Shown here piece by piece: positions 36,476 to 51,500 of a DNA stretch of 64,000 nucleotides. Position numbers and translations under genes: made by a program. Each line of letters starts with the position of its first letter. Within the stretch, counting starts at the first letter, position 1. The notes under the pieces were generated by a model. It was not told the origin of the DNA. It was given only the letters and a program-made list of their open reading frames with translations, and did no database searches. Source of the DNA: Panorpa germanica (Eukaryota > Arthropoda > Insecta > Mecoptera > Panorpidae); the NCBI GenBank assembly GCA_963678705.1, contig OY783211.1, positions 12,662,603 through 12,726,602 on the forward strand, in the 5' to 3' direction.

Positions 36476-39124
36476 TTGGGATATAGTTTAATATGTTTCT
36501 TACGAGATATGTACTAAGGAATCTCCTAGTTCAAATTAATTTTGACAATCGCAAGGCTGATTTTAACGCAACACGTTACTAAGCACGTCACTAAAGTCAC
36601 ATGAGTGTTCCTTCTTTTGGTGAAACATTTTGCTTATCCGTATTTTGAACCAATAGGAACAAAATTAATGGATGGTTAGGGACGACTTAATAGATACATT
36701 GTGGACTTACTTTGATCGATTTTCTGTTAAATAAATTTTAATATAACTAATAATAAATTTTGATATGTCTTTGTTTTTCCTTCAAACAGAATCGTATTTA
36801 TTTTCCTTTATGTCTACACAGTGGGCGAGAGTATATTTTAGTATCTTTGAAATGTAAAAGATGTAAGATTATTTATTTTCTTTATTTTCCTTCTTTCCAA
36901 CTCGAAAACAAAAACTTTTTTCAGTAAATAATTATATAAAACAGTTTTCAAATTTATGAATTTGTTTTCGGTTCTTCATCCTGGCACTCCCAGTTTCATA
37001 TTTTGCTTTGATCTTCTATCAGCTAACTCCTTAGGGGAGCAATCTAAATTTATTGCCTAACTATAAGTTTTGCATCACTGGTCCACATCTTCTGAGTCAG
37101 CACAACACGTTGAGTTCGTACGTGTGCGTGCACGTGTACGTGTACGTGGGATCCAGCCTTCACTGAATCAGCAAATTACTTATTATTTACAGAAGACTTA
37201 TTTCACTGAATTACTGTTTGTTTTTTCCGAATTTTCTAAACACCTTTTCACTGAGTTTACTGTATGTCAAACTTAACTTCGACAGCTCTGATTGTTTGTT
37301 TACTTTGGATTATTTATTTATGTTTCCGGTTTTACTTGTTTTCGAATTTGCTTCGACTATTCTGAACTTTGAATTATCGGTTTTCAAAATTACTTACGAA
37401 TATGTAATTTGTTGTAGATGTGGTTTTTGAGGTTAACTTTCAAACTTTCTTTATGAACTTTCTATTTAATTATTACTGTTTTGTTATACTTTAAGAAAAT
37501 TAATAATAATAGTAATTTTCTGATAATATCCTGTAGCTGTTCTCTGACGTTGTGCGTCGTGAATTAGACTAGTGTGATATTCATTTGTTGGTCACAAAAT
37601 AAGGCACTTACTTTTATAGTAGAATAAGTTTAGTTACATATGAATTAGTTAAACGCCATCTATAATAGCTATCAGTGAAATAAATGCAAATATATGTGCT
37701 GCCGCCTATTATTAAACAATTTTGTGCGAGGAGAAATCAATTCTATGCGAGCTGCTGACCACGTAGTAGACAGTTACTGCATCAGTATACTCGCATGTCA
37801 GTAGTTCGACCCATTCGAATACAGTCAAGTAACTGTGTCCGAGACAGTGGTCAAGTATGAATGGTATTGTTGTATTCTAAATGGCATTTGGTGCCAGTAA
37901 ACATACAATTATTTGCAACCATCGGCAACAATCGTAAACTGTCGTCAAAATTTCCGGGGACGCGAGTCGCGACTGGAAACAATAAATGTTGTAGTTAGTC
38001 GGTAGCGAGGTAGTGAGATCGACAGACTCGCATATGACAGTAACTCGCATAACATCAAGTACCTGATTAGGCTAACTCGCACAGTACCTCGCACCGTATA
38101 TATCTTCTACCATTTATTTATAAAAGGGTATTGACGTAAAAGTATTAACCACCTCTCTACAGTGTTGTAAGGAGTGAGGGGGAAAGGGGGTTACTGTACA
38201 TCGTTTTTCCATCAACAAAACAAGACGAATATTTATTAAAATCAAATTTGTTTTAAAAAAAAAGTTTTTAGTTTTTGAATTTTACGTAGCTCCTGGCTCC
38301 CGTAGCTACTAACTCAATAATAATGTAACATGCAAATATATCTAAAAGTATCATCCATTCAAACTTTATCTGCGTATACACACGTCACGCATCGCCGTTC
38401 CTCACAGCCCAGGTCGTAAGATACAGAAAGTGCGTCATCGTCGATCTCTAGTAGCTGATTTATTATTCCAACAACTTGAGATAAAACTAAACTACTCGAT
38501 TTAAACTTACATTGTATATAAATTATCTTTTTAAAAGTTTTTATTGTGTTGTAGACTGACTTTGTAATGCAATCTGACTTTGCAGACACTGCTAACAAAA
38601 GCTATAAGCAGCAAGGATGTGTTAAATTGTTACATTGTAAACGTGCGAAGTTTGGGATTTAATAACTTGATTTAATTCAGCTGCTAAAATTTAAACGTGG
38701 CTTAATTGATTTGCTAGCGTGACTTACATTAAAATTAAAGAATTTCTAGTAAATTCGTTGCCGAGGCAGTTAAGTCAATAACATAATCAAGTTAGAAATT
38801 GACTCATGGCGAGCTAAGATTGAATATTTAGTCCAGGTTGATGCACTTAAAAAAGTTTTCTTAGTTATATGTTATAATATTGAAAAAATTCAAAGATTCC
38901 AGTCTGAGGATTGTCACGAATGCACCTTGGTTTGTACCTAATAATATAATACACCGTGATCTGGATATACCTACGAGAACGAGGATACTTTTGAAAATCC
39001 AAACAACCGGCCAGCTGTCACATCCGCGCGCAAGATAGTTTAACTTTTTACTGAGTGTCCTCTCTTCTCTATTCTCACAGATTGTAATGATTTCTGTAAA
39101 TCAAAACATCGAGTCGAAATAGCC
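36476..39124. other. intron interior with an interrupted inverted repeat
   Basis: The only structure seen is an imperfect inverted repeat with arms at 37756-37778 and 37828-37853 (TGACCAC...CAGTTACT against AGTAACTG...GTGGTCA), in a stretch rich in ACTCGCA phrases (37780-38096). Frames at 37070-37430 show no domain. Confidence 0.4.
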
Positions 39125-39575
39125 TTGTGTACTCATTTTTTAGGGATCAATTTATCAGTTGATGTTAATAAATATATTTTGGCGTTTTTATTTTAATAAA
39201 TATCTAAATGATGACCTATAGATATGGCAATTAAAAATTCGAATTATAGTTTTAGCGCTACAAATGTCGGCCATATTTATGACGTAACGTTTCTATGGAT
39301 AAGCGTTCTGTATTGAATATGCTACCTCTTTTACGCTCTGTTGTATAAAAGAGATAGCAACTTAGCGGAAGTATTGTCACATATCTTAGAATGTTCTATA
39401 ACGTTGAATCACTTTAATAATTAAAGAGACAATTAAATGACTTTTTTCATTGTTAATATCTCCTAACATATAAGAAAGATTAAAAAATAATTGGACATTT
39501 GATGTTCTAGTAAATAACTTCATCAATTTATAGTACAGTTTTATATAAATTAAGACATAGGACACGCAGATTTTT
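39125..39575 (+). repeat. long dispersed repeat family G, copy 1
   Basis: Two conserved blocks, CTCATTTTTTAG to GCCATATTTATGACGT (39134-39290) and CGTTGAATCACTTTAATAAT to AATTAAGACATAGGACAC (39402-39564), recur in the same order and orientation at 55755-56380. The spacer between blocks is shorter here. No coding potential was recognised. Confidence 0.8.
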
Positions 39576-39699
39576 TCGTATAAAAAGCAATGCTTAATCA
39601 ATACACAAAGTTCAGATTTTTTCAATGTTTTGAAAATAATTTAAATTTTATAAGTAGCGTCACTAAATTCACTATATTTCTTAAAGTAATGGTCCGATT

Positions 39700-39795
39700 G
39701 TCATGAAATTTTGACACATATCGTTTGAAGGTTGATACTATTTAAAAATCATATGGATTTGTTAATAGTAGCACGATCTATATCTCATCCAGTGA
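39700..39795 (+). repeat. dispersed repeat family F copy 2
   Basis: TGAAATTTTGACACATATCG, GAAGGTTGATACTAT and AAAAATCATATGGATTTGTT match 34750-34842 closely. Confidence 0.7.
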
Positions 39796-42700
39796 ACTTA
39801 TTCAGTCATGTGTTATATTCGCATTTATCTTTAGGAAAACTTTGACATTTAGATTAGAATATATTTACATTTTGAGGTTAGTTTTCTCTACTATATTCTC
39901 TAACATATTATACTCATACTATGTATCTCATTATTAGTTAATGGTATATGTTATCTATCATATCTCATTAGCCATATACGACAAAACTAATAAGTTATAA
40001 TCCAACAGTTGGCGAACTGTTCCTGCAGGAGACTGGGATACAGAGGTATCATGATTGGGGTAGAATAACATCCCTCAGCCAAATTACGACTGTTGAATTA
40101 TTCATATTTCAGTGACATGACTCTACTTAATTAATTCCGCTGCTGATATTTTAAATCATATCATTGGATGGTTCTATTTTAGTCTATTTAGAAATCCGTT
40201 TTATGACTAGATGCTCGTAGATCGTACTTCACCATTTGCAAATGAGTTATTCATATTAGCATATTTTAACTGATGGGAAATTCTGCTTTCAATTTTAGTT
40301 GAAACTATTACAACTCCTGGAAGGCATTTCATTTTCATTTGGAAATGCAAATAAAGGAAATTTAGGTGTATTTTGTAAAGAGGGTTTTAGTTTATATCAG
40401 AGGTTCTTAAACATAGATACATGCATCTTTGTAAGGTGTCGTACCATTTATATCTTCTAGATTTTTATTTCTTCATATAAGAACTTTTGTATAAGAATCT
40501 TTGTGTCCTTTAATATGACTTAGCATCAGGAACAAACGTTAAATAAATCTTAAAGAAAATTCACTAATTTCATTAGTAACTGTACAACTAAAACTAGTAA
40601 TGTTGACGCTGGCCTATATTACCTTCCATTAGGCCTCCCACGTAATGTATTGCATAAACTAGGCTACACACGTATTTATACACTTTGATGGATTCAATGT
40701 AAAAAATAAATGTTAGTAAGTAATTCAAAATCCAAGAAAAACCGCAGGAAAAGCGCAATCAACAGAAATTAATATTTTGAACTTTTTCTTACTGAATTTT
40801 CATGTCGTAAAATGTCAGAATGTAAGAATTAGTCATCATGGAATCAAGAAATATGAAATAATAGTAAAATTTATAACAGAATTTTAAAGTTCCATTTTAA
40901 AATTCAGATGGCATGTTGATAAATCAAATATCACTAAGTTATCTCTTAAGAAGAAGTTCATTATATATTTATGTAATTAAATTGAAATACAATATAACAT
41001 AAACCATATTATTACGTAAATTAATTTCGTATTCATGTTGTAATGTGATAAACACCAATTTTAGAATTCTATTGAAATGACTGGCGCCCGTCAACGTAAA
41101 TAACCTAAAACTCTAATATTCTGGGTTCATTAAATGATATGTATGCCATTAATGGGCAAAGGAGTGGGGGTCAGAAAATATCCTAACGCCCCAGAACCCT
41201 CTCCGTTCTACTACTACAATATTCATTAAACATTTACAGCCCGATATATAATTGTGATATCAATATCACGAAATATTTAATAGTATCACTATAAAACAGA
41301 TATAGACTCCATAATGTTATTGCTGTAACACATGCATAACCCTGCTGATGTTTCACGTGCTGGGTTCTAATTAAAGCTATGATGTAATGCAATCCAATCC
41401 ATCATTATTAAACGATAAAGTGAGGTTAATTTAATAATTTGCAGGTACATGCAAGGTACTGACAAGGTGTAATTAGGGAGTGGTTTTAAGAGGAAATTAT
41501 AAAACATCCTTGTTCTAAAAGCAAAGACTTACTTTTAGTTTGGTAACAACTATGTTTTAGTAGTTATAGATACAACAGTTTTTGTTATCATCAACTCGCT
41601 TTTAAAAATAATGATCCTTGACCTCATTATCTAATAAATTGTAAGAATGAGGATGTAAGAATTCGTGAGTATTATTTAAGTTCTCTTTTTCTCCATCCTG
41701 TTCTTTTGACTGTAGGCTTCAATATACTTCCGTTTCCCCTTCGTTAATGATCCTCAAAGACCTTCAACATCTAAATCTTTTTTACGCAACAGCAACGACT
41801 GTTCTTCAATACGATTTCAGTTTATTTAATAATATAAATATTAGCTATCAAAATTCTATCGACTGGGAAGTTGCTGTGAAATATTATGTATAGCTTTACT
41901 GATTTATTTAGATATAATAAAGGCTTTACTTTAGAATATTACGTTCAAAAATGAAGGATGTAAAGACAGTCTTTTCTTTGTCGAAGAAATTCTGCAGCAA
42001 TTTCTCTTAAGACTGTCACGAGATATATTTCTGGTTAGCATCCATTAATGAATAAGCGAGAAACACTAATGTATGCTTAGAATAAGAGGAAGAGAGACAA
42101 ATACAGAACCGCTTCATTGAGATAGCAAGGATTTTTATTTTATTTATACTATTAAACCTTGGCAGAAAATATACGTTAGTACTGTTTCTTCAATTCGTTC
42201 ATAAAGTGTTGTCTCTCTCTTTCTTCTTCAAAGATGAAATCGTTTCAAAACGGTTTCGTCTGAAGTTGCATACATATGTAAGTCAAAAGCCTAAAGACAT
42301 ATTTAATTCTTTTTGTGTGGAGCAAGAAAATGTTGTCCTACAACTGGTAGCATAATGCCAAAGTAGTAACAAGTGGTGTCAGGTGTGGGGTATAATACAG
42401 AATGTACTATGAAAATAAGCGATAATCCTATAATTACATTTTGGTTTAAGGTATTTATCTGCCATATATACGAGTATAATAATTACCTCGTCAGTGCGTT
42501 GGACTAAAAACTAGTTTGTATATGTATGTGTATACACTATTCTGCTTTAATAACTGGTCCCTTGTAGATAAAGGGATTATTGTAGGAAAGAAAGAAGTAA
42601 AGTGGTCCCTATCGTCAGTGTCAGCATCCACACAGTGCGGCAGTGAGCCGCAACACAGATGTGAGGATTATTCTGGGATTTACGTTTATTGCATTATATT

Positions 42701-43175
42701 TATACAACCGGAAAAAGTTCACTCACGTGAAAGTATTAATTCCGGTTACCTGGGTTGCTAAAGGGGTAGGTTTTTGTAAGAAATAGTTCGAAAATAACTC
42801 TACCCTTGTAAGAGGTGTTTTAGAAAGTAGTAATATAGTTTCGGGTTATAGTTTTAACTATTTGATAATTTTTGGGAGATAGAGCAATAGGAATCGATAG
42901 AGCTAAGATAAGGTAAGATTGGTGCATTTTAGAGTTCGTTTCCTGGACGAATATTGTATTTTCTGAGCTTGGTTGTTGTCCAGTTTAATTAATTATATGT
43001 TGAAATAATCGTACATTTATTAGGCTATGGTACAGGTTATATATTTGAGACTTTGATAACACAAAAACTGCCAATACGACTGACTTTGGCGGGGTATCAG
43101 TTGTATTATTCAGTAAGTAGTAAATTTTATGATCATGTTATGTTAAAGAGGTAGATTTAATTTTGGATTACATAT

Positions 43176-43178
<3 letters not shown>
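39796..43178. other. intron interior, nothing firm recognised
   Basis: AT-rich sequence without recognisable genes. The frame at 42516-42761 shows no domain. Confidence 0.35.

Positions 43179-43205
<27 letters not shown>
43179..43205. repeat. TA microsatellite
   Basis: An uninterrupted TA run of 27 bases. Confidence 0.95.
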
Positions 43206-43206
<1 letters not shown>

Positions 43207-43957
43207 CATTTTTGAAGAGCAATAAAACCAGTAAGCTAGCCTTATTTTAGAAGCAGATTAAACATCGAACACAGAAAGTGCGTGCCCACAATGCCGTAGA
43301 AAACCATGCAGAAAGTTAATTATAACTGATTGCAATTGAATTACAACAAAAGACCTTTATTGCATCTAGATTCGCTTCTGCTTTATGTGTAATATGAAAG
43401 AGATAGTGTTCTTAATCACGAAAACGAGTAGGTATAGAATCAAGAAAAATTCATCCTTAAATCAAAAGAAAGAGATTGTCCAGGAAAATGTTTTTTTGAA
43501 AACCATGTTGAATTTCTTTTTCCCATTTGAATTTTACAATTACTAAAATAATAACAAGATTACTTTTATAACTTCACTTAAACCGTCATAACCTGACTTT
43601 CTTTACGTAACTTGAATTTACGTTAAAAGCGATTAAGTTTTACACCCATCTAAAATATAGCAAAACCACTAAAACCATCATATTGATACAGCGGTACCGT
43701 AAACTGGTAACAGCGGGTGGAAATGAATAAACCACAATGTTGAAATACTGCTTAAAATGTAATGAATCATGTACGAGTATTTACACATAGTAATTTAACT
43801 TTCATGATTTCGTGAGAAAAGTTTGGAAGCTGAGGAAAATAAATTTACGGTTTTTCTTTTTACATTTATTTTTGCTGATGCATCGACCATAAAATCTAAG
43901 TTTTAAATTATATTAGTTTAACTTTTATTATTAATATGAAATATCACTGTCATAAAG

Positions 43958-44050
<93 letters not shown>
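43958..44050. repeat. poly-A followed by AT microsatellite
   Basis: An A-run of 38 bases changes directly into about 28 AT units. Such a junction often arises at the tail of a retroposed copy, but no retroelement body was recognised upstream. Confidence 0.95.
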
Positions 44051-44056
<6 letters not shown>

Positions 44057-47000
44057 TGTTGAAAATGTTTTCATTTCAAGAAATATTACAAAAACCCGCA
44101 GGATATCATTTTATGAACGTCTATAAAATATGCTCTATATATTTCTTATATATTCATATAAGAAATGCTCAATCTGTCAAAGTTCCAAAAAGTTCTTAAT
44201 AAATTACAGTTTTATATAATACACCCTTACACTTATTTTGAGCATCTCTGCATCAGCATATGCCTTACAAAGAGAATTTGTATACTTATTCAACATAACC
44301 TAAAAATTGTTGTAAGACAAAGTAACTATGGGGTAGATTCATAGTACAGCTTTGTGTTTGCTTGCATGTTTGTGCCAAAGACTCTACGAGATTACTTATG
44401 ATATCAATAGCAAAATACAATATAGTAAACGAAGAATTTAAAACAAGGAAAAATAGAAAAATGTAAATAAAAAAGTAATAGCGTTTTTTCTTCTGGTTTA
44501 ATATCGATGTTAACATGGGTCATATTCCTCGAATCGTTTTATAACTTGTTGATCATTTCTTAAAATTATGGTCGTATATTTTTTTTAATTTCTGTAGGAA
44601 AATACAGTACTTTGCTTTGTAGAGACTAACTTGACAACAACCACATTTATAAAATATTCCGCTGATCCAGAAATTTGATTAGAAAAGAGAGCTATCTGGA
44701 ATTTAACATCACGCTTCTGCGATGTCCTACATTGCATATTTATTTCAATAATAAAATAAATATTTCTTCAACTCAGAGGTGTCCATATATTTGATACTAA
44801 TAATATAATTGGTCCATAATGAATCCCAAGACAATTTGATGTAGAAAATAATTTCAATTTCTAAGAAAAAGTATAGTTTTACACTGACATGTTATTCGAA
44901 ACGTAATAATAAGCTTGAAAAGAAATAAAGAAACTGTATTATAAAGCGAAAAATATAACTTCATCGAATGTTATCTCACATTTAAATGAGACAAGAAACT
45001 AAAGCTTTATTTTCAAAAGCTCAATTGTTTAAGCTGTTAAGGTGTAAGAAAATATAAATAAATTAAGAAAAGTCACTTATTAACAATTAATATAAAAAAC
45101 AAATTCAATGTTAAAAAAAAAGGGAATCTTGTACAATGTTTATTTCAAATATTCTCGAAACTTAAAATTCGGCAACACTTTTTTCATTTCTTTATTTTAT
45201 TTAGAAGATTTATATTTAATTGTAATACACCTGCTAAAACAAAAGTATGTATATTTAAAGTTTATGTAACATAACAGAGTTACCTGTTACGTAAACAATA
45301 TTACTTAATGTACAACGTTTTCTTTAGAGCTATTGGCAAAATAAGTTTACCCTTATTTTGCACATTAACATAATTGTAAAAGTTCTTATAAGGATTATAA
45401 AATCTTAAGAACACCGTTTTAGAGATTATAAATACTTTTAAAATAGCTAGAAAATAAGATACTTTTAGAAAGGATATTACTAGGTTTTGTTTTAGTTGTA
45501 TATTACATGAATATAAGGTAACATTCATGTTTTGTGTTTAGCGGAAAAGTGTTAACACTGCTTTATATTTTGTAAAACCAGTAATCGTAACCGATATCTC
45601 ATAACCCGTCACACTTTGTATAATAGTATCTGTATCTTTCGACCTTCTACATAAACATTTTTCTTTCCCTATTCTAATACTTTTAAAGCATACAACTTTA
45701 TACGTACTTTCACAAACATCTTATTTCTCAAAATGCAGAGAATACTATTAATAGATATATCTATATCTGACTTATACATTTCACAGAGCCAGTAATCTAT
45801 AATCGTATTCTTTATTACGTGCAATAACTTTAAAATATCTAAATTTTCACTTTTTATAAAAGAATCATATTCTTTAGAATTACCACCCGGTGTCAGCTTT
45901 GTTCTCTGTTAAGACGATACACGTGTGCTTCTGACAACCACCCCTCCCCCCTCGTCACCTCGTGCTCTTCCTCCTTCACCCCTAACTCCAAGTAGTGAAC
46001 GTCGATGATAAGAGCTTTAGAACCAGATAAAATATTTCACACTGGGATTATACAATGGATAAAGCTCACGAACTACAGTAGCTTGAAGCCGTACAATAAG
46101 ATGCTATAGTAAGATTTATAGTTTACAGATTCTCACATTTAAATGTAACAAGAAACTGAAGCTTTATGCTTAAAAGCTCAATCCTTTAAGGTATTAGAAA
46201 GCTTCTCTATAATATATTTATATACATCCATAATATAAGCAGCAGAATGGAATAAATAGCATTCTATCCCATTCCAATGTATGAATCGTAATTAACTTTG
46301 AGAAATATCTTTGGTTTGAGAGTCTTGTATTAACTTAACTCTGTTACATTGTAAAGTTATTGTGTGCGATTGTAATCTGCTTCTGAAACAAAGTTTTGAA
46401 CAGCTGAAGCTGAAAATTTATTGAGGAGTAACACAGTGTTTTATTAATTAAGACAAGGTTCGGATTGAATTAATTGCTGTCTGGTGCGGATACTCCAAAC
46501 AACAAATTATCAAATTCTAACTCGAATCGAATATCCTATTACAACAGAAGCATTCCTGCAATGCGAATTCATCAAAAGCGCAATATTTTCTTCAAAAGAG
46601 GTGATATTTTTATTTTATTTTAAAGTGCAAACTCTGAACATCAAAATGACGATTGTATATTTGACAGTTTAAAAATGGTGCGAAATTTAAAATACCCGCA
46701 CTTGTTGAATGACCCAATATGTACATGAAAGTAGATGTCTTGTTTTTAAATATTTATTGGCAATTTCTAAAAATCATAATTTTAATAATTATATTGTAAA
46801 CAGTTTAAGATAATGACCACCGGCTTAAGATAATGACCATCATCGTGCTATTTTTAACTATGCTATTTGTATGGATCGAAGCATGCTATTTAAATAACAA
46901 GGAAATACTTCTCTTTCGTTTAAGCTGTAATAATCATATTTTATTTTGTTTGCTTTGGCCTCGTTGTTGGTGCATATAACACAAGCAAAATCAATCGTAC

Positions 47001-48447
47001 TCTCTTTAGTTACATTAGTAGTAGATTCAAAGATCTGTATTTGACGCGCATAGTTTAGAAGTATGTATATTACAAAGATAGCGGTAGCAAAGTCACTAAA
47101 CGTAGTTAAACAAACAAAATTTGATAAATTTGATGAAACATAATATAAATATTAAATAATAGTTTATATTTTTACGTATTATGAACTTTTACAAGCGCTG
47201 CTTTGCTTCACAGCTTCTGTTATTTATAGACAAATAACTATTTCAAAGACTTAGACGTCATCCCCACGTTTAAATCTTTTAAAACGAGCTCGTAGGATCT
47301 ATGTTTAATGGCTACGAGGATTAATGTTTAGTATTTAATAGTATACTTTGCGGTAATTTGGTTTTTACCTTTTTATGACCTTGTAAACAAATGAACACTT
47401 TACAAAAACCAACGTTTCCATCCAGTCACCTCATTCCACCAATCTAATACCGCATTTCATGTAACATTAGGTTGTAAACGTGAATCCCTTCATTTTGTTG
47501 ACTTGGACTCATCCGTCAGCCCTCCTTTTTAATCTCAGTCGATTTTTAAACGGCCATTCAACCATTTAATAGTAAATGAACCTTGAAATTCAAATAAAAT
47601 TTATGTTTATTGTCAGAATATTTGACTCTAATCCAAATAACGAAATTCATTGACCGAATACAAATTCAAATGGAACGAACAGTTGGATTTAAAATATTGT
47701 TTTTTTTTCTTGTTATTTTATCCAAGCAGTTATTTGTTATCTACCGTTCTGCTTGATGGATAAAGCACTCTCGTAAATGACAGCAACGTTTTAGAAATGC
47801 TTCGCCATATGTTGCCCGTAATTTACATTTCTAATATTTAATATTCTTTAGGGCATAACTCATGATGCAAAAAGGTTTGTTCTGTTGTCAAAGTACGTGC
47901 GCATTCAACGGAAACGACATTTGAAAACGTAAAAGCGGCATTTTGTTTTGGATTCACTTAAATTAAAATATTTTTTACTTTGTTTCTAGGTCTCGTCTGT
48001 ATTAGTTAATATAAAATCAAGTAACTACATTTATTAGATCCTATATATATATATTTAATTGTAAAAAATTGCCTTACAATGCAAATTTAACAACAAACTT
48101 GCTTCAAGATAATTCCAAGATATATTTTCTGAGGTTTCGCAACCACGTTCTTCCTCTCTTCTCTTCTTATTCCATTTCTGCCTTACGTTTTTCTATTAAC
48201 CTTTCTGTCTTTGTACACTTTCTTTATACTTTATTTCTTTTAAAATATTTACTATCTACTTTTTTCCAGTTCTTTCCTTCTGCTCAAATGACTTTAAAGA
48301 AGAAAATCTAACATAGTATCATTGGAATTAATTCAGCATTGAAATAAGTTTTTAAAAATCAGAATAATTTTCAACATGCACTAAAATATTTTTGACGATA
48401 GATTTATATTTTCTCCATTTAGTTAGTAAATTGGTTATATACATACA
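44051..48447. other. intron interior with a possible family C segment
   Basis: 45360-45545 contains AAGGATTATAAAATCTTAAG and ends TGTGTTTAGCGG, recalling family C, but its internal order differs from the other copies. The pyrimidine-rich stretch 48110-48300 could be the antisense of a purine-rich LINE tail, but the translation is not convincing. Confidence 0.35.
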
Positions 48448-48565
48448 TAATCATAAACTTATTAGACAGCGGTGTAGCACATTATTCTAAGAGGTAACGA
48501 TACTACAAAAATTTCCAAACGTCGACGAATTGAGAAATAGCCTAACGTTAAATAAATTAGAAATA
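48448..48565 (+). repeat. dispersed repeat family D copy 2
   Basis: CATAAACTTATTAGACAGCG with GTGTAG, then CTACAAAAATTTCCAA and ACGTTAAATAAATTAGAA, match 23825-23975 in the same orientation. Confidence 0.7.
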
Positions 48566-51500
48566 AAAACTATGATATTTTTCTTTTCGGAAAAAACACT
48601 TTGAATTCTTAATAATTTGACAGTTATAAAATGGTTATTTTAATACCATCGTAATGATATATATACTCGTATACAAAAACGTTTAAATATTAAGAAAAAC
48701 ATTAGAATGATCATTTCGGTTTTATTATCTTTATAAAGAAATTGAATAATTCATTCAATGAAATACCATTACAGATCCCTACCGTTATATTAATGGGAGC
48801 TATACAGAATATATTTTATCAATTTCAGTAATAAATAACGAAGATATACTTCTAATATATCTTTGAGCTTTCTTTATTTGTTTTATTGGAATAAAAGAAT
48901 CATAGATTTAACAAAATTGACTACCCTTTCTGTAAGATTTACCGTAGATGTACTCTTTAAGTAAATATTTTGTAACACAGAACAAATAAAGCTCTTACGT
49001 GCTTTACTAACTTACTCTATTATGTAAACTTTAATGACTTGTCCTATTATTGATCTGTTTTTCAACAAAACTTCGTCTATAACTAAAGCTTACTGATAAC
49101 AAAAACAAATAAAAAAGTTTCAATAATTTCCGGTGTGTTGGTAATCTATATAGTGCTTGGAATGAGCTTTGATGGGAAATGAGCTTTCTTTTATTAGGAT
49201 TCGTCGTAACTCATTAAACAAAAGCGCCTGAGAATTTTGCCATGTTAGTAATTAATTGGATTGTTACAAATGCTAAAGCTCTAGGCAGCGCGGTTTGAGC
49301 TTTATCTCAAATGAAGTTTACATTGAATTCGTACGACGTAGCACGTTCTACGATTTATTCAGTTTCCGTCAAAGGGAGCCCTAGAGCGTAGAGCCATTTA
49401 TCATTTTGTGGAAACGTAATATAGATTGAAAATAAATGCGTTTAAAAAGATAATAATAGAAATATTTCTCTAACAATTGTTTTGTTCCGGTGAGAGCTTT
49501 ACTGAGCTTTTGTTATACTATTTTGTTTGTTTTTTTGAAATGTAATTTATTCGTTGACAAATACTTACTCATAACGATGGAAATCAAATTGATATCGATT
49601 TACATTTTGTATATTATCTCAGGTAGAATATGTAACACAATTAGCTAGTGTGGAATTACCTTGTAAATAGTTTACATAATTAGCTTACAAACAGCTAAAA
49701 GATGTTTAATTGCATTCACATTTATTTAGTAACAACGCTAGTACATAATAAAACGTAGTATTAAGTAAAAAATATTACTATAAATACTACATTCATTTCT
49801 AATTAAATAATTCTTCTACTATTTATAAATTTTACTATGATCAAGTTAATGATATTCAGAATTTATTACTAAAATGTATTCATCCAATTACTAATCTCTG
49901 CTAATTGATAACTATTGAATTTTACATAAAAAGTAGAATTACAGTTTTAAATTACTCAATAACTCGTCTAAATTTGCATTACAAATGACTATTTCATATT
50001 TTACAGGATCTTTAATTAATTCATTAATTTGCATATTCCGTACTTAAATTAGCATATTTGATTACATCTCAGAATAGTACAGGGTATTCAAAGACGATTG
50101 TCTTCAAACAGATATACTCATAAGTTTTAAATATTTTATATATTAAAAGTTTTTTTATTTTAATTATTCGTTTTGTTTTATGAGAATGCCAAAAGTTATT
50201 AAAATACTTGAACAATTTCATGCGAATAATAAAAATGCGAGTTTTCCCATTTCAAGTAATAGGCGTTTGCAGCCATTTCTTCACGTTTGGAAACAGAAAA
50301 TAATCGCAGAAGACTAAATCTGGACACCTATAATATAAAAATAAATAACACAACATATTAAAAACCAGAGAATTGCAAGAAAACAAAAACTACACTTGTA
50401 ATATATGTCTCTTCAATCTTCAACCAATATACGCAACTTTTAAAACTTCTAATTACAAAATAAGGAACATCCCAACTGCACAACTCAAAAATTACAAACT
50501 TTTATCTAATTAAATAATAAACGCACCCTAAACTTAAAATCCAAATAAATTTAAAACACTACGTGAAATTAAAATTAATAATTAAACTTTTATTTGAAAG
50601 GTTTCACCTTTTTCTTTAGTTACTTCATTTAATTATATTGAAAGCAATCTTAAAATTAAATTAAGTTTTAATCATCTGTCAAAAGTGGGGTTATAAACTT
50701 AAAGATTGTTCTTAAATTAAAAATAATGGCGTCGTTTGTTCCCCCAAGTGAACCTCCATCTTGTAAATAAATACCTCGTCTAACTCACCCTTTTACCGCA
50801 AGCTAGAAATGGGCTACTGGATACTTTATCGTACGTGTGTGCTGGACAGATGTATGGAATGGACCTAAGTGGTTATCGGAGTTGCCAGACTAAAAGCTAT
50901 TACGTATTGAATGAAAATCTTTTAAAGTCAACGACCGATGCTCTGGCTTGCGAAGGTAATCAATTTGATACGACTGTCTCATCCAAGAGAATGCAGAAAA
51001 ACGTTTCACTCTCTTTGGAGACTCTACAGTCAATTGAAGTACGCTATATCATTGCTATATAAAGTTTTAAAACTTTTCTTTGGAGAGTTTCACTGCCAAA
51101 TATATTTACTTTAATATTGGGGATTGGTTTATCAAAATGGAACTGTAAGAAGTATTATTTGTAAGCATTTGTAACCTCGATTTTTTTCGCTCAGACTTTT
51201 TTCAGCGTTTAATATGCCACATTAAATATCTTAACTATTAGAATTTAATTATATCAAAATTACTTTGATACTCTTTTTTAACATCATACGAATTCATGAA
51301 TGCATCTAAACATCTAGATGCTATCTCTCCCATTTCATTGTAGACTCTACAACTTAACTTCCACCATTTGGCAAAGACACAAGATTTTTATCTGCACTCT
51401 TTTTACAATTTGTTTTTAATATAATTGTATTAAATGTATACTATCTCTTTCTAAAAAAACATATATAATTGTGTGATTTCAATCTATATGTAAATTTAAG

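Noticed and set aside
50835-51062. 75-codon frame with balanced composition
   Set aside because: No family resemblance, no convincing splice sites in a phase matching the DPP-like exons.
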